A DNA stretch of 64,000 nt from Neodiprion pinetum (Eukaryota > Arthropoda > Insecta > Hymenoptera > Diprionidae). Location: positions 10,340,001-10,404,000 of the forward strand of contig NC_060238.1 in NCBI RefSeq assembly GCF_021155775.2. The letters run 5' to 3'. Both the position numbers and the translations under genes were made by a program. Shown here in pieces: positions 53,556 to 64,000 of the stretch. Position 1 is the first letter of the stretch. Each line of letters opens with the position of its first letter. The notes beneath the pieces were generated by a model. The model did no database searches. It worked only from the letters and a program-made list of their open reading frames with translations, and was not told the origin of the DNA.

Positions 53556-53797
53556 CGGGACGTGACGACCCCGCATACATGGAGTAAGTCAAGGGGGACT
53601 AAAGTTGGCACAGTCCCAACGGATGGCCCCCGAGGCGGCCTCAGGAGGCGGATTTAGCGTGAAAACCTAGTTTGCTCGGGAAGTGACGACCTCGGGGTTT
53701 TCTAGTAAGTCGGAGGGGACGGAAGTCGGCACAAGCCCGACGGAAGGCCCCCGAGGCGACCTCAGGGGCCGTGCTATGTTCCGGCGCGGTACGGGGA
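53556..53797 (+). promoter_or_regulatory. LINE-B 5' tandem monomers (right-arm copy)
   Basis: Two units starting at 53556 and 53677 (period 121 bp), each beginning CGGGA.GTGACGACC and containing GGCCCCCGAGGC. They lie upstream of ORF1. Confidence 0.65.
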
Positions 53798-53843
53798 GTC
53801 GCGCCCCCGAAAGACCCGTAGCACGTAGGAACGTTTATAGAAA

Positions 53844-55321
53844 ATGCACAAGGGTAACAACGTTATATCTCAGGTGGTAGCCCCAGCACAGGGGAAATCC
53901 ACCCTGGGTTCCGATCGGGTGAAAGCCCCGGTGGCCCATGGCAGCGGCACGAATTCTGAGGGCCGCAAATTGTGCAAAGACCAGGTGACAAAGACGGCAA
54001 GAAAGACAGCGGACACGAAAACTGGAACAGCGGACAGGACGACACTGGGACACCAACGACGAGACAGGACGGACAGCGTGTCGAGCACGGGCAGCGGAGC
54101 GAGTTGCGCTTCCGCTGTATCCACGATCGGCACGAAGACACGAATCACGGACGATATGGACCTGACGGACGTATTGTTACTGATTTACAGTACGGCGACA
54201 AGGATAGCCGAGGCCGCGGTCATCCAAAAAAACATGAATATGCCCGTTAAATTGGGCATAAAGACCATCCTTGAGGCTGTCGACGTTGCGCTCGAAAGGC
54301 GCGCTGAAGCAGCCACGAAGGACCACAAGACGGACAACGAGACGACGGAAACGGACGTTGAGACTGAACAACGGACACAAAACACTCCGCGGACGAAACG
54401 GAAACGGGAGGCGACTGGAACCACTCTGGAATCCTCTCAGAAGAGGGCAACGGTTGCGGAACCGGTCGCTGACTGGCAGACAGTCACAAGGAAAAACAAG
54501 GAAAAAAAAAACGAAAGACGCGGACGGACGGGACGAACGCGACAACGGACACGACGGCCGGGGCTGAGGGGCGCAGAGCGGCTCACAAACATTGGGGGAC
54601 GGCGGTGCTCGTCAAACCCGGGAATGACACGACGTACTCTGACATCGTGAGGAAGATACGGACCACGGTCGACCCTGCAAAGAGTCACGTTGAAGTGACG
54701 ACTCTCAGGAAGACGAAGAATGGTCTGTGTCTTCTGAAGATAAATACAGACGCCAACGGACGGGATGACTTCCGACGCGTCCTGCAGGACGCGGTCGGCG
54801 ACGCAGGCAACGTCAGGACCGGGACCTCCAGGGTTCAACTAAAGATCATTGATCTTGACTGTGTCACGACCAGAAACGACGTGATACAGGCACTGCGACG
54901 AGAGACGGGACGAGACGCGGACTTTGGGGTCCACATCTTCGGCCCGAACCGGGCGGAGCATTTTATGGCCGTATGCGACCTAGAGTCACAGGAAGCCAGA
55001 GCGCTGCTCGGCCGGGGACGGATCGGGATTGGATGGGTGGGGTGCCGCGTCCGACCACGACTGACGGTGACGAAATGCCACAAGTGCCTGGGATACGGGC
55101 ACACGAAAGTGAAATGCAAAAATACAGACCGGACGAAGTGCTGCAGAAAATGTGGCGAGACAGGACATTACGCCACGGACCGTAAGAACAGACCGGCCTG
55201 CCCACTGTGCGCCGAGGCGGGACACAGCGATGCGGCGCATCACGCGGGCTCCGGGAGGTGCGCGGTGTACCGGGTTGCGCTGGAGGAGTGCAAGAAGCAG
55301 GCCGGAAGACGGACAGGATAG
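53844..55321 (+). pseudogene. LINE-B ORF1 (right-arm copy)
   Basis: Frames 53844-54650 and 54605-55321, identical in translation to the left-arm copy. Includes the CCHC region near 55070-55230 with one Cys-to-Arg change in the second knuckle. Confidence 0.8.
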
Positions 55322-57929
55322 TTCAGGGCAACCTGAACCGCAGTCGGACAGCAGACATGCTACTACCACAGATAGCAGACGAACACGACGCCGAAATTGT
55401 GATCCTGTGCGAGCCGTACAGGGTGCGACAAACGCAGGATTGGATCACGAACGAGACCAAGACAGCGGCTATCTGGGTAAGGGGCGCTGCCCGAGCCCGG
55501 ATAACTGCTCGTGGCGTCGGGGACGACTACGTCTGGGCTAGGGTGGGCGCTGTCACTTACGTCAGCGTCTACCTGACCCCAAACTGCGCCGCGGCGGAGT
55601 TCCGGGCGAAGGTTGCGCTCCTCGAGGACGGACTCAGGGACCTGCCCGGGGACCTCGTGGTCGCGGGGGACCTCGACGCGAGGGCGGTCGAGTGGGGCAT
55701 GACGGCAACGAACAGACGTGGACGGCTGCTGCTGGAGATGGCCGCAAGGCTGGACCTAGTGGTGGCAAACATAGGAGACGTACCAACGTACAGACGGCCG
55801 GGATTTGGAGACTTTATCCCGGACGTAAGGATGACGACGGACAGAACTCTGCCACGGATAGGGCGGTGGCGGGTGCTCGAGGGCTACACGGCCAGCGACC
55901 CTCAGTACATCGCCTTTGAAGTGGAGGAGAGACAAGGACGGCACGGACGAGGACCCAGCACCCCCCGCGGCGGAACGTGGACAATCTCGACGTACTGAAG
56001 TTTTCGGCGGAGCTGGTGGCAGCGCCGGCCCCAATTACCGACGTCCCCCCAGAGCTGACTGGCCGGCAAAGGGCGGAAAGACTAGCAGACGAGACGGCCA
56101 AACTGACGACGTGGCTGTGCGACAGCACAATGCCAAAACGACGGTACGGACGTAACAGACCACCACAATACTGGTGAACGGACGAGATAGCCGAGCTGCG
56201 GGAGAGTTGCCTGGCAAAACGACGACGGGTTACGAGGGCTGGAGGGAGACCCGAGAGGGAAACCCTTCAGGCCGAGTACAAGACTGAACGGAAGCCACTG
56301 ATGTACGCCATCAGAGACAGCAAGAAGCGATGCTGGAAGAAGCTCTGCGAGAAGGTGGATCGCGACCCCTAGAGTGCCGGTTACAAGATTGTGACCGGTA
56401 GGCTGGGGGCCCGGATCCCGCCAGAACTCAAGGATGCTGAAACCGCATGACGGATCGTCGACGGACTGTTCCCGACGCACCCGACGCTTACGGACGCGAC
56501 AGACGACGACGAGACGGCGGCGCCCCCCGTCTTCACCGCCGAGGAGCTCGTCGGGGCGACCAAAGCAATGAAGAGGGGTAAGGCGCCAGGACCGGACGGG
56601 GTACCGGCGGAGGTTCTTCGGCTGATGGCGAGCCTGAGGCCGGAGATACTTCTTGACCTCTACAACACGTGCCTTACGACAGGGACATTCAGCGACCGGT
56701 GGAAGGTGGCGAGGTTGGTCCTTATCCCAAAGGGTAAGGGTGACCCCAGCACGTCGTCGGCCTACCGGCCTCTGAGCTTACTGGACACGACAGGGAAACT
56801 GTACGAACAGCTTCTGCGACCACGACTTACGGACGCGATACAGGACGGCGGGGGCCTCTCTGACCAGCAGTTCGGCTTCCGGAGGGGCCGATCAATGATT
56901 GGAACGATCCAAGAGGTGGTTGACTCCTTCCGGTCGACAGACAGACATTGCCACGCTGCGCGACCCGTCGCGCTGCTGGTGACATTTGACGTTAGGAACG
57001 CCTCCAACTCGGCCAGGTGGGTGGATATCCTAGGGTCGCTGAGAGGCGACTTCGGGGTCCCGCCTTACTTGCTTTTGGTTGTTGAAGACTACCTTCGGAA
57101 CAGACGACTGACGTACGAAACGACCGAAGGCCAAGTGACGCGACAGATCACCGCGGGGGTCGCTCAAGGTTCCATACTAGGACCTGACTATTGGAACGGG
57201 ATGTACGACGGCCTGCTCAGACTGGAGCTCCCACTCGGCGTTCGCCTGGTCGCTTACGCTGACGACGTGGCGGCAGTGTTAGTCGAGGGAACTCCAGATC
57301 TGGCACAATACGCACTGAACCAGACAATGAGACGAGTCGGACGGTGGATGACTGACCACGGACTGCAACTCGCGACGGAAAAGACAGAACTGGTGCTTCT
57401 CACCAGGAGACGAATACCGACCACGTTACGCATGACGGTCGGGACGGACGAGATCGAGACCAGAGGGGAAGTCAAGTACCTGGGGGTGACCCTGGATACG
57501 AAGATGACCTTCTGGCCTCACATACGACGAACGGCTCAGAAGGCGGCTGAAAGGATAGCATCCCTAAGCCGCCTGATGGCAAACACAAACGGACCGAGAC
57601 CGGGGAAACGGAGACTTTTGTGTCGACGGTAAACTCGATCCTCCTCTACGGTGCGGAGATCTGGGCACACTCCCTGAAGACTGAGAAGTACTGTCACGCA
57701 ATGACGACGGTACAGAGACGAAGCGCGTTGAGGATCGCTTGTTCCTATCGGACGGTCTCAGCTCAGGCCGTTCTGGTGGCGGCAGGCGTGATTCCCATAG
57801 ACCTTCTTGCGTTCGAGCGCAAAAGAGTCTACGGAAGAGACGCGGACGTGACCCGACGGGACGCGGCAACGACGGAAAGAGACGCGACCATACAGACGTG
57901 GCAAGAACGGTGGACGGAAGAAACAACGA
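55310..57929 (+). pseudogene. LINE-B ORF2 (right-arm copy), truncated
   Basis: Endonuclease to 55998, RT 56568-57632 with YADD, and a frameshifted C-terminal piece from 57620 (VNSILLYGAEIWAHSLK...) that at 57929 fuses to the gypsy-C protease. The fused 148-codon frame (57620-58066) is a breakpoint artefact, not a gene. Confidence 0.85.
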
Positions 57930-57937
57930 AGAGTGTT

Positions 57938-58066
57938 AAAGCTCACTTAGCTATTTTTCTAGTAGACACCGGCGCAGATATCAGTCTAATTAAAGCTAAT
58001 GTTTTACATCCTGACGTTTTAATCAGGAAAAGACGAAATTTCTACGATAACGGGAATAACAACTGA
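57938..58066 (+). pseudogene. Gypsy-C aspartic protease fragment
   Basis: AIFLVDTGADISLIKANVL carries the DTGA active-site motif. A phase-shifted continuation (KTLGMTNLTLQ) follows to about 58150. Confidence 0.75.
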
Positions 58067-58199
58067 TAAAGTAAAACTTTGGGAATGACAAATTTGACGC
58101 TACAAAATGAACCAAGTAAATTTCACGTCGTTCGGTCAACCTTTTTGCTAAATTTATAAAATTAAATTAGAACTACCAAATCAGAAAATTTATTATATT

Positions 58200-58739
58200 A
58201 TGACAAAATCAAACTTTCGGGACAAACCAGAGTATGAAGACATGTACCTCAGTCTGATCAATTTTCGAAAAATATTAAAGGATGACTCAGTTAACACAGT
58301 TAGAATACCTAGAATGGGATGTGGTCTAGATAAATTAGCATGGAATAAAGTAAGAACCATGTTACGATTTATTTTTGGAGGAACGGGAATCAAAATTTTT
58401 GCTTGTACAAATTTGAAACTAATAGAAAATCAAAAACTCCAAGCGATATTTGCTTTTATGAACCCTTGGTCAAACTTGAAAGTCAGGACTAAACGCAACC
58501 AATGGAAGACATTATCCATTGATTCAAAAATTTTAAAATTACCTGCTCCAAAAATAAATCGACCATTAGCCAGATCAGACTCAGTTCCAACAAGAAAATC
58601 AGCTGACGAAACGTTCCGTCCAAAAACAAAGACTACCGTAGAGCCAGATGAGAACGCGATCCCAACAAGAACTCGATCGCGAGCTACGACAACAACAGGA
58701 AGTAGGCAAGCTCTTTCTGAAGACTCATCCGACGATTAA
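58200..58739 (+). pseudogene. Gypsy-C macro-domain region
   Basis: FRDKPEYEDMYLSLINFRK is followed by VNTVRIPRMGCGLDKLAWNK and a closing beta strand (GIKIFACTN). This is the C-terminal half of a macro domain: IPR(I/M)GCGLDxLxW is the family's ADP-ribose-loop signature. A disordered S/T/R-rich tail follows before TAA. The role in the retrotransposon is unknown; macro domains bind or process ADP-ribose. Confidence 0.75.
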
Positions 58740-59117
58740 TCTTCCGAACCGCCGGCCTACCGGAGGCAACGAAGCGTATTGCTGAATTTAGGTCTTTAAC
58801 AACCCACTACATCACAGGGAACACAACAACCTGAACAATCAGACATACAGACTGACGCACGAACCGACGACGACAATGAATCTGATTCTGAGCCCGTTGG
58901 GATTTTTTATTATTCAGGATAATAAAGGTGCACTTCTATTGTTTTTAATTGGATAAACACAAATAACAGTATTTTTATTGATTAAATGAAATAATTTGTA
59001 TAGTGGTTAGAGGAGAGGTTTTGGTTATGATGATGTCCGTTACACGGCATTGAGAGTACTGCCTCTCAAGAGCCTACAAAAGAAAAATAAACAAAAACAT
59101 GAAAAAAAAAGGAAAGG
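58740..59117. other. Linker between gypsy-C coding pieces
   Basis: No significant frame. P/Q/T-rich short reading frames suggest decayed coding sequence. Confidence 0.35.
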
Positions 59118-60497
59118 TTGCAACAGTGGACCATACCTCATGCCACTGGTGGCACCACTTCCTTAACTACAACAGACCCTTGCCTTCTCTTAATACCCAA
59201 TATTCCAACAGAGCCTGAAAATATAACTGTGAAATTAAACTCGTCGCGTGGTAGAGATAGCGATTCCGATGATGATGTATTTCTACAAGCAGAAGCAAGT
59301 CATAAAGCCAAATTATCTATAGATCCTAAAGAACTGAGGAAAGCATTTGACCTTTTTAATAAATCTTTGCGCGAAAGAAGTAATCTGAATCCGAAGGAGT
59401 TGCAAGATTCATTTGAACGCTTTGACAAGACCTTGCACGAGAGGAGTCTTCTAGACAACTCCTGTAACTCGGATGCAGATGAAATAAAGATACCAGGCCA
59501 TATATCAGAGGGTGAAGAATTAGACGGAACCATTCGTGAGGTACTCAACGAAAATTATGAGACGGATGACAATGAACTAAATAATAAAATTGAAAGATTT
59601 TCAGAAAAAGTTGAGAGAAATCAAGGAAATAATAGCGAGGCTGGACAGACTAATACCAATCAAACTAATTTGAACGAGTCAGTAGTTAGTCGACCCTTGC
59701 AGAAATCGGCATTACCAACACCTATAGTCGCACACAGACCAATAGCACTCTCAACCCCGTATCCTTTGAATATGATACCTGAGTTGAATGAGGCGGGGGA
59801 CGTTTCAGTAAAAAGCAAGGTCAGCAAAACGCCAAGACGTTTACAGCCGCAACTAGAAGTCCGAAATTTACCAACCCGAATTGAAATCACGGAAGGTATA
59901 CCACCAGATTTAGATACAGTATCGCCATTAAAATTTCCAAAAACGGGTGACCATTCACGGAATAGAATTTCATTCAGTCGAGAAAATTTAACATACAAAA
60001 AAGACAATCATTTTAATTTCATATCAATAGATTCAGAATTTTCTACACCTGTCAGCAGATTATTAAACGATTTAAAATTAATAAATGCAGACGATCATCA
60101 CGACGCAAAACCAAAATTAGGCCAAGTCATTATTACAAAAAGGGGAAAATATAGCATATTTAGCCTCGTAGTTAAACAAAAACGCTTTGACAAAATTAAA
60201 TTATATAACGTCACAGTAGCCTTGGAAAATTTGAAAACGACTCTATCAGATTTGAAAAAAAAAACATTTAGAATTTCAAAATTATGGGATATGACTGACG
60301 AACTATCAATAGATATCTCGAATTTATTAATAGATATTTTTGAGGATGAAGACATAGACATTACCATCTGTTCAGGTAGAACCGAGATACCACCATCAGA
60401 AATACGACTGGACATAATTTCGGAAATGCATAGTGGACTAATGGGAGGACACAAAGGTGTGACCAAAACATATCGAAGAATCCGCGAAAATATATAG
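59118..60497 (+). pseudogene. Gypsy-C pol C-terminal region with integrase zinc-finger start
   Basis: A 459-codon frame, D/E/N-rich, with two similar segments KELRKAFDLFNKSLRERS and KELQDSFERFDKTLHERS. Near the end is a macro-like stretch (YSIFSLVVKQKRFDKIKLYN ... ITICSG). The end reads MHSGLMGGHKGVTKTYRRIR, the His-x-His part of an integrase HHCC finger. TAG follows where the finger should continue. The C-terminal Cys pair and DDE core are missing. Confidence 0.7.
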
Positions 60498-61022
60498 GAT
60501 TTTCTAATAATCATATTCATTTTTAAAAAATGTAATCAATGTAAAATATTTTTTCTTCATTAAATTTTTGTTCTTTTAAGAGTTAATTAGAAATTATGAT
60601 ATATATATATATATATAGATATAAATAGATATATATATATATCAAAAAGAACATAGATGATAAATTTATTCATCATCCTCCTATTTAATAAAACTAATTA
60701 TAATTGAAATTTATCAATATATATATATAAATTGTACATCATTATAATTAAATATGAATGAAGGTAATTGAATTAAATAATTCAATGATGGAAGAAAATG
60801 AATAATTTAAATAAATTATTCTTTTCAAATTAATAAATAACTAATTATTGAAAATTGAAAATATGTAATTGAATAATTTCTTATTTTGAATATGATGTGA
60901 GAAAATGATTCAAAAATGTATAGGATTTTTTCAGTAAATATATTCATTTTCAAAAAATTTGATTAATGTAAAATATTTTTTCTTTCTAAATTTATCTTTT
61001 TTTGAAAGGTAATTAAAAATCA

Positions 61023-61025
<3 letters not shown>

Positions 61026-61078
<53 letters not shown>
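61026..61078. repeat. (TA)n microsatellite
   Basis: About 26 TA units directly left of the 2-kb insertion, with another TA run at 63072-63107 on its right. Together they look like one split TA tract. Confidence 0.9.
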
Positions 61079-61081
<3 letters not shown>

Positions 61082-63068
61082 GACGTGGATTTTTCTGCAC
61101 CTCGGTTACTCGGAGCAAATAACCGGGAACTTACCGCGTGCACAATAACTTGGCGTCCACGATGTACCCTGGATCTAAAACAATATCGCGAAATTTGTTG
61201 GGCGCCTGGCGTGGTCAACACGCCTCGAAATCGGTCATACGATATACCGCGACCATATGCTCGGTAGCTCAGTACCGCGGAGAGGGGAGGGGTGATTTTC
61301 GGGTAGAGAGAATTGCAACCAGTAAGCCAACACGTGCTGTGGCCAAATTACTATAAAATTCCGATGGTATATTTTTCATCAGCGATAGTACAAAATAAAA
61401 AAGAAAGAAAAATAATAAAGAAAAAAAAAAGAATGATAATACGACCACGCAAGTCGTCTTTCGCGATTCCAAACACAATGTTACTATTATCTAAACTAAA
61501 TAAGAAAGGTAGAAATACTCCAAATAAAAATAAAAATAGAAAAATAATAACAACACAAAAAAAAGGAATAAATCTAGGAGGCCTCTACGGCCTACGTGCG
61601 CTAGTCGCCGTCTTAACACTATCCTACTTCCTAAAAGCCAAAAACAAAATCGGTCGCGGTGCGCTGCCCGCGAACGTCCTCTACACAATGGCGCTGGTCG
61701 CCAACTTAATACTAACTGATAATGCACACAAAAATGAAGTGAAGAAAAAAAAAGGAATATTAAATAACTAAAAAGAATATTAAATAACTAAAGTGATGCG
61801 AGGCTCGTCGCGACACCCGCGATCCTCCTCTAAAAACGCATACGCTTATCAGCACGCACCCGAGCTTTACTTCCTCGGCGACGGCGGGACGCAGTCGCGA
61901 ATTCGAATGCTCCCCGTGATTGCTCGCGACCTATACGATAATCGAAGATGTGTCGGATGACGTGAAATGACCCCGTGTAACGGACTTCGGTCACACTCAA
62001 GCTCGAGACAATAACGTCTCGGCTCAACCCGTGGCTCGACTCGATTTTCTGGATTCCCCGAAGTTATCGTCACTCTCTTACGCGCAACTCAGGCTACGGT
62101 CACCAAGCAAAAGAATCGGCAAACGAATTTCGAGTACTTTTCGACACGCAAACTAACAAAAGAAAACGGCTACCCTTTTTCGGATCAGCCTTGATTCAAT
62201 TACCCTCGAAATTCGATCGCGAGAATGTTAACAACGCTTACCGCTCCACATCCACGCGACGAAGGGTCCAACTCCCTCGTGACGATGGCTGTCCATCATT
62301 CCTCGCGATCACCACTTCTATACAATAACGCAAACCCAAAGAAAAGCCTGACCTAACGCAACTTCGCCACGTGACTACTGTCTTAGTTGGTCGCCAGAAC
62401 TCGAGTGATCTCGGATGGTCGCAACGCCGATCTCGTCGCGCTAATTTTTTTTGTGACGTCATCACCCTAAGAATGCGCAACAATCGATCGGTCATCGATT
62501 TTTGGGGATTGCGCAACTTGCCGCGCACCTGTCGTCTCTACGCGGCGCAGAACTTAAGGCTAGATCGCGATGTCGTCTCCCGCGCAGCTCTACGTAGTCT
62601 TGGGGTTGGGCGGGGTGGTGCTCCCTCGTCGCTCGCTGGTGCCTCGCGGTTGCCTTGGTTGGGCGTAAGCGGGGTGAGCGGGGAGGCTGCGGCGCGCCGG
62701 CCGCCAGCGGGAATCGCGTCCGCCTTGGATTCCCTCGCTGCAGGGATCTGCGTTGCCTCCCCCTCCGCAGCCTCGGTGTCCTTCCCGCAAGATCGTCGTG
62801 ATTTCGCCTTGCCTCGAAAGATGTTCGGTATTGGAGTTGGTCACTGGAGGGTAGCCGGTGCACTCGAAAAAAAAATTAAAAACAAAAGCCTGAAATATCT
62901 GGGTCGCAATGCTCTATTTCGTCCCTGTCGAAGCTCGGGTGCGTGACTCCAGTTCTGGCGCTCTCTGATATTATTCCGCGACTCGATTTTCTAGACCCTT
63001 ATTCCGGGATCTCGCCCAGGGTTCAGGGAGTCTTTTGTAACGGGCAGGCCTAACCGAACTGCCACGTT

Positions 63069-63071
<3 letters not shown>
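61079..63071. mobile_element. 2.0-kb LTR-like insertion with TG...CA ends
   Basis: Starts TGTGACGTGGATTTTTCTGC and ends CTGCCACGTTACA. The outermost 10 bases are inverted (TGTGACGTGG versus CCACGTTACA), and both flanks are TA repeat. It is GC-richer than its surroundings, especially 61800-63050. No RT or integrase, so a solo LTR or a short LTR-type non-autonomous element is most likely. Frames at 61313-61771 and 62371-62946 resemble nothing I know and are probably not genes. Confidence 0.65.
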
Positions 63072-63109
<38 letters not shown>

Positions 63110-64000
63110 AAATAAGACATAAATAATAAATTTATTTATCATCCCCCTATTTGATGAAAATTATTTCAATTAGAATTCATAAATATATTAAATGGCATTT
63201 TTTTGATGAATATCATTTTTATTTTGTTTCATATGTGAGCAAATAATTGAAAAATATCTGAGATTTTTTTTCATAATTATATTTATGTTTAAAAAATCAA
63301 ATTCAAGTAAGATAATTTTTTTTTTTTTCAAATTTTCCTTTTTTTGAAAGTTAATTGAAGATTATATATTATATGTATATATATACATCTATATATATAA
63401 TCTATCAGAAAAATCTGATATATCAGAATAAAACATGAATCATGAATTTATTTAACATCCTCCTATCTCATACAAAGAATTTTAATTATAATTTATAAAT
63501 ATATCTATATATAAATTATACAATAATATAATTGAATATGAATGGAGGTAATTGGATAAAGTAATTTATCAACAAGAGAAAATAATTAATTTAAATAAAT
63601 TACCTTTCTCAAATTAATGAATCATTAATTTTCAAAAATCAAAAATTCGGAATTAAATACTTAATTATTCATATTTTCGTATGTTTTCTTTAAACTTCTC
63701 AATAAGTTCTGATCCATTGTACGAATGTTCCAAATCACAATACAAAGAGCACATCAAATGGCATTTTTTAGTGAATAATATTTTAATTTTGATCAATATG
63801 TGAGCAAATAATCAAAAAATCTGTAGGATTTTATAATATTCATATTTATTTTCAAAAAATTTGAATAATGTAAAATTTTTTTTTTTTTCCTAAATTTTTC
63901 TTTTTTTAAAAGGTAATGAAAATTTATGATATATTTAAATCGATATATATATCAAAACAAAACACAAATAATAAATTTATTCGTCATCCTCCTATTTGAT

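Larger units (their letters stand above)
36565..57929. mobile_element. Polinton-B (Maverick-type), left end intact, right end lost in a foldback
   Basis: It starts AGTAGTATAGATATGACGGT, matching the Polinton-A terminus with gaps, and then carries the same kind of repeat-rich TIR. It contains polymerase B (plus strand) converging on an integrase (minus strand). Nested in it are a foldback MITE, a 3.7-kb TTAA element, LINE-B and a 1.25-kb TTAA element. From 45466 to 57929 the right side is an inverted duplication, and no right TIR is found in the window. Capsid-type genes are not seen. It is immobile unless helped, if at all. Confidence 0.8.
52559..57929 (+). repeat. Second inverted duplication, right arm
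   Basis: Inverse copy of the left arm without the TTAA element. The inner limit is at GATACAAATACC and the outer limit at ACAACGA (about 57929), where LINE-B ORF2 changes in mid-codon into a gypsy protease frame. Confidence 0.92.
53522..57929 (+). mobile_element. LINE-B, 3'-truncated copy (right arm)
   Basis: Same element as 44873-49873, from the 5' end into ORF2 past the RT. It is cut at 57929 by the duplication breakpoint. It lacks the C-terminal CCHC and 3' end, so it did not arise by retrotransposition, which truncates 5' ends. Confidence 0.88.
57930..60497 (+). mobile_element. Gypsy-C fragment with macro-type domain, internally deleted
   Basis: In order: protease fragment, a macro (Appr-1''-p-like) domain, a long acidic linker, a second degenerate macro-like region and the integrase zinc-finger start. 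RT and RNase H are missing, apparently deleted between about 58150 and 58195. Gypsy elements with this extra domain between RNase H and integrase are known from insects. LTRs are not found in the window. Confidence 0.75.
60490..64000. repeat. AT-rich long-period repeat array
   Basis: At least four diverged units start near 60490, 60915, 63255 and 63825 with ATAGGATTTT or related. They run through AAAAAATTTGAATAATGTAAA, a poly-T/TTTGAAAGGTAATT part, a TA-repeat and AAATTTATTCATCATCCTCC. Spacing is about 350-570 bp once the insertion 61079-63071 is removed. It continues past the window end. The gypsy-C stop codon lies inside the first unit. Confidence 0.7.

Noticed and set aside
61313..61771. 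152-codon frame with a hydrophobic stretch
   Set aside because: Lys/Asn-rich from A runs, crosses no known domain, and lies in a probable LTR; not supported as a gene.
62371..62946. 191-codon frame in a GC-rich stretch
   Set aside because: Frames are open on both strands because of base composition; no recognisable domain.

Overview
The window looks like a stretch of an insect-type nuclear genome made almost entirely of transposable elements nested in one another. I see no convincing single-copy host gene. The element families (P-superfamily transposase with introns, Penelope-like RT with inverted pLTR-like arms, Polinton/Maverick, Ty3/gypsy with a macro-type domain, an R1-type LINE, TTAA-target DNA transposons) fit an arthropod, perhaps a hymenopteran. 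The species call is inference only.

Layout. 1-2.9 kb: decayed, intron-containing P-superfamily transposase with a foldback element and a TTA-target MITE in its introns. 3.2-10.2 kb: tRNA-like SINE head, two inverted-repeat structures of Penelope type (one flanking an RT fragment), a transposase-like fragment and a 0.6-kb element with 50-bp inverted ends. 10.3-31.0 kb: one LINE (LINE-A) whose ORF1 is split by a 15.8-kb Polinton (Polinton-A, 11238-27022). Polinton-A has 6-bp target duplications (CACTAG), AGTAGATTG termini and extremely long inverted arms (about 6.4 kb each). Each arm carries the same young gypsy element (gypsy-A, identical 169-bp LTRs). The 3-kb spacer between the arms keeps only fragments of the Polinton integrase and DNA polymerase B.

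31-36.6 kb: a second gypsy (gypsy-B), broken by A-run frameshifts and stops, whose 3' LTR is cut by a second Polinton (Polinton-B, from 36565). Polinton-B holds a polymerase B pseudogene with three nested insertions, including a 3.7-kb TTAA element carrying a YqaJ-like exonuclease fragment. Its integrase lies tail-to-tail with the polymerase, and an R1-type LINE (LINE-B) sits in the microsatellite between them. From 45466 to 57929 this right half is folded back into an inverted duplication with 5.4-kb arms and a 467-bp spacer. One arm carries a TTAA transposon and the other keeps the empty TTAA site.

57.9-64 kb: an internally deleted gypsy fragment (protease, macro-type domains, integrase zinc-finger start), then an AT-rich long-period repeat array interrupted by a 2-kb TG...CA-ended insertion.

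The most unusual biology is two related Polintons that both became giant inverted structures by different routes. The genes do not form a host pathway: they are replication and integration modules of mobile elements in various states of decay. The insertion order can be read from the nesting, target duplications and empty sites.
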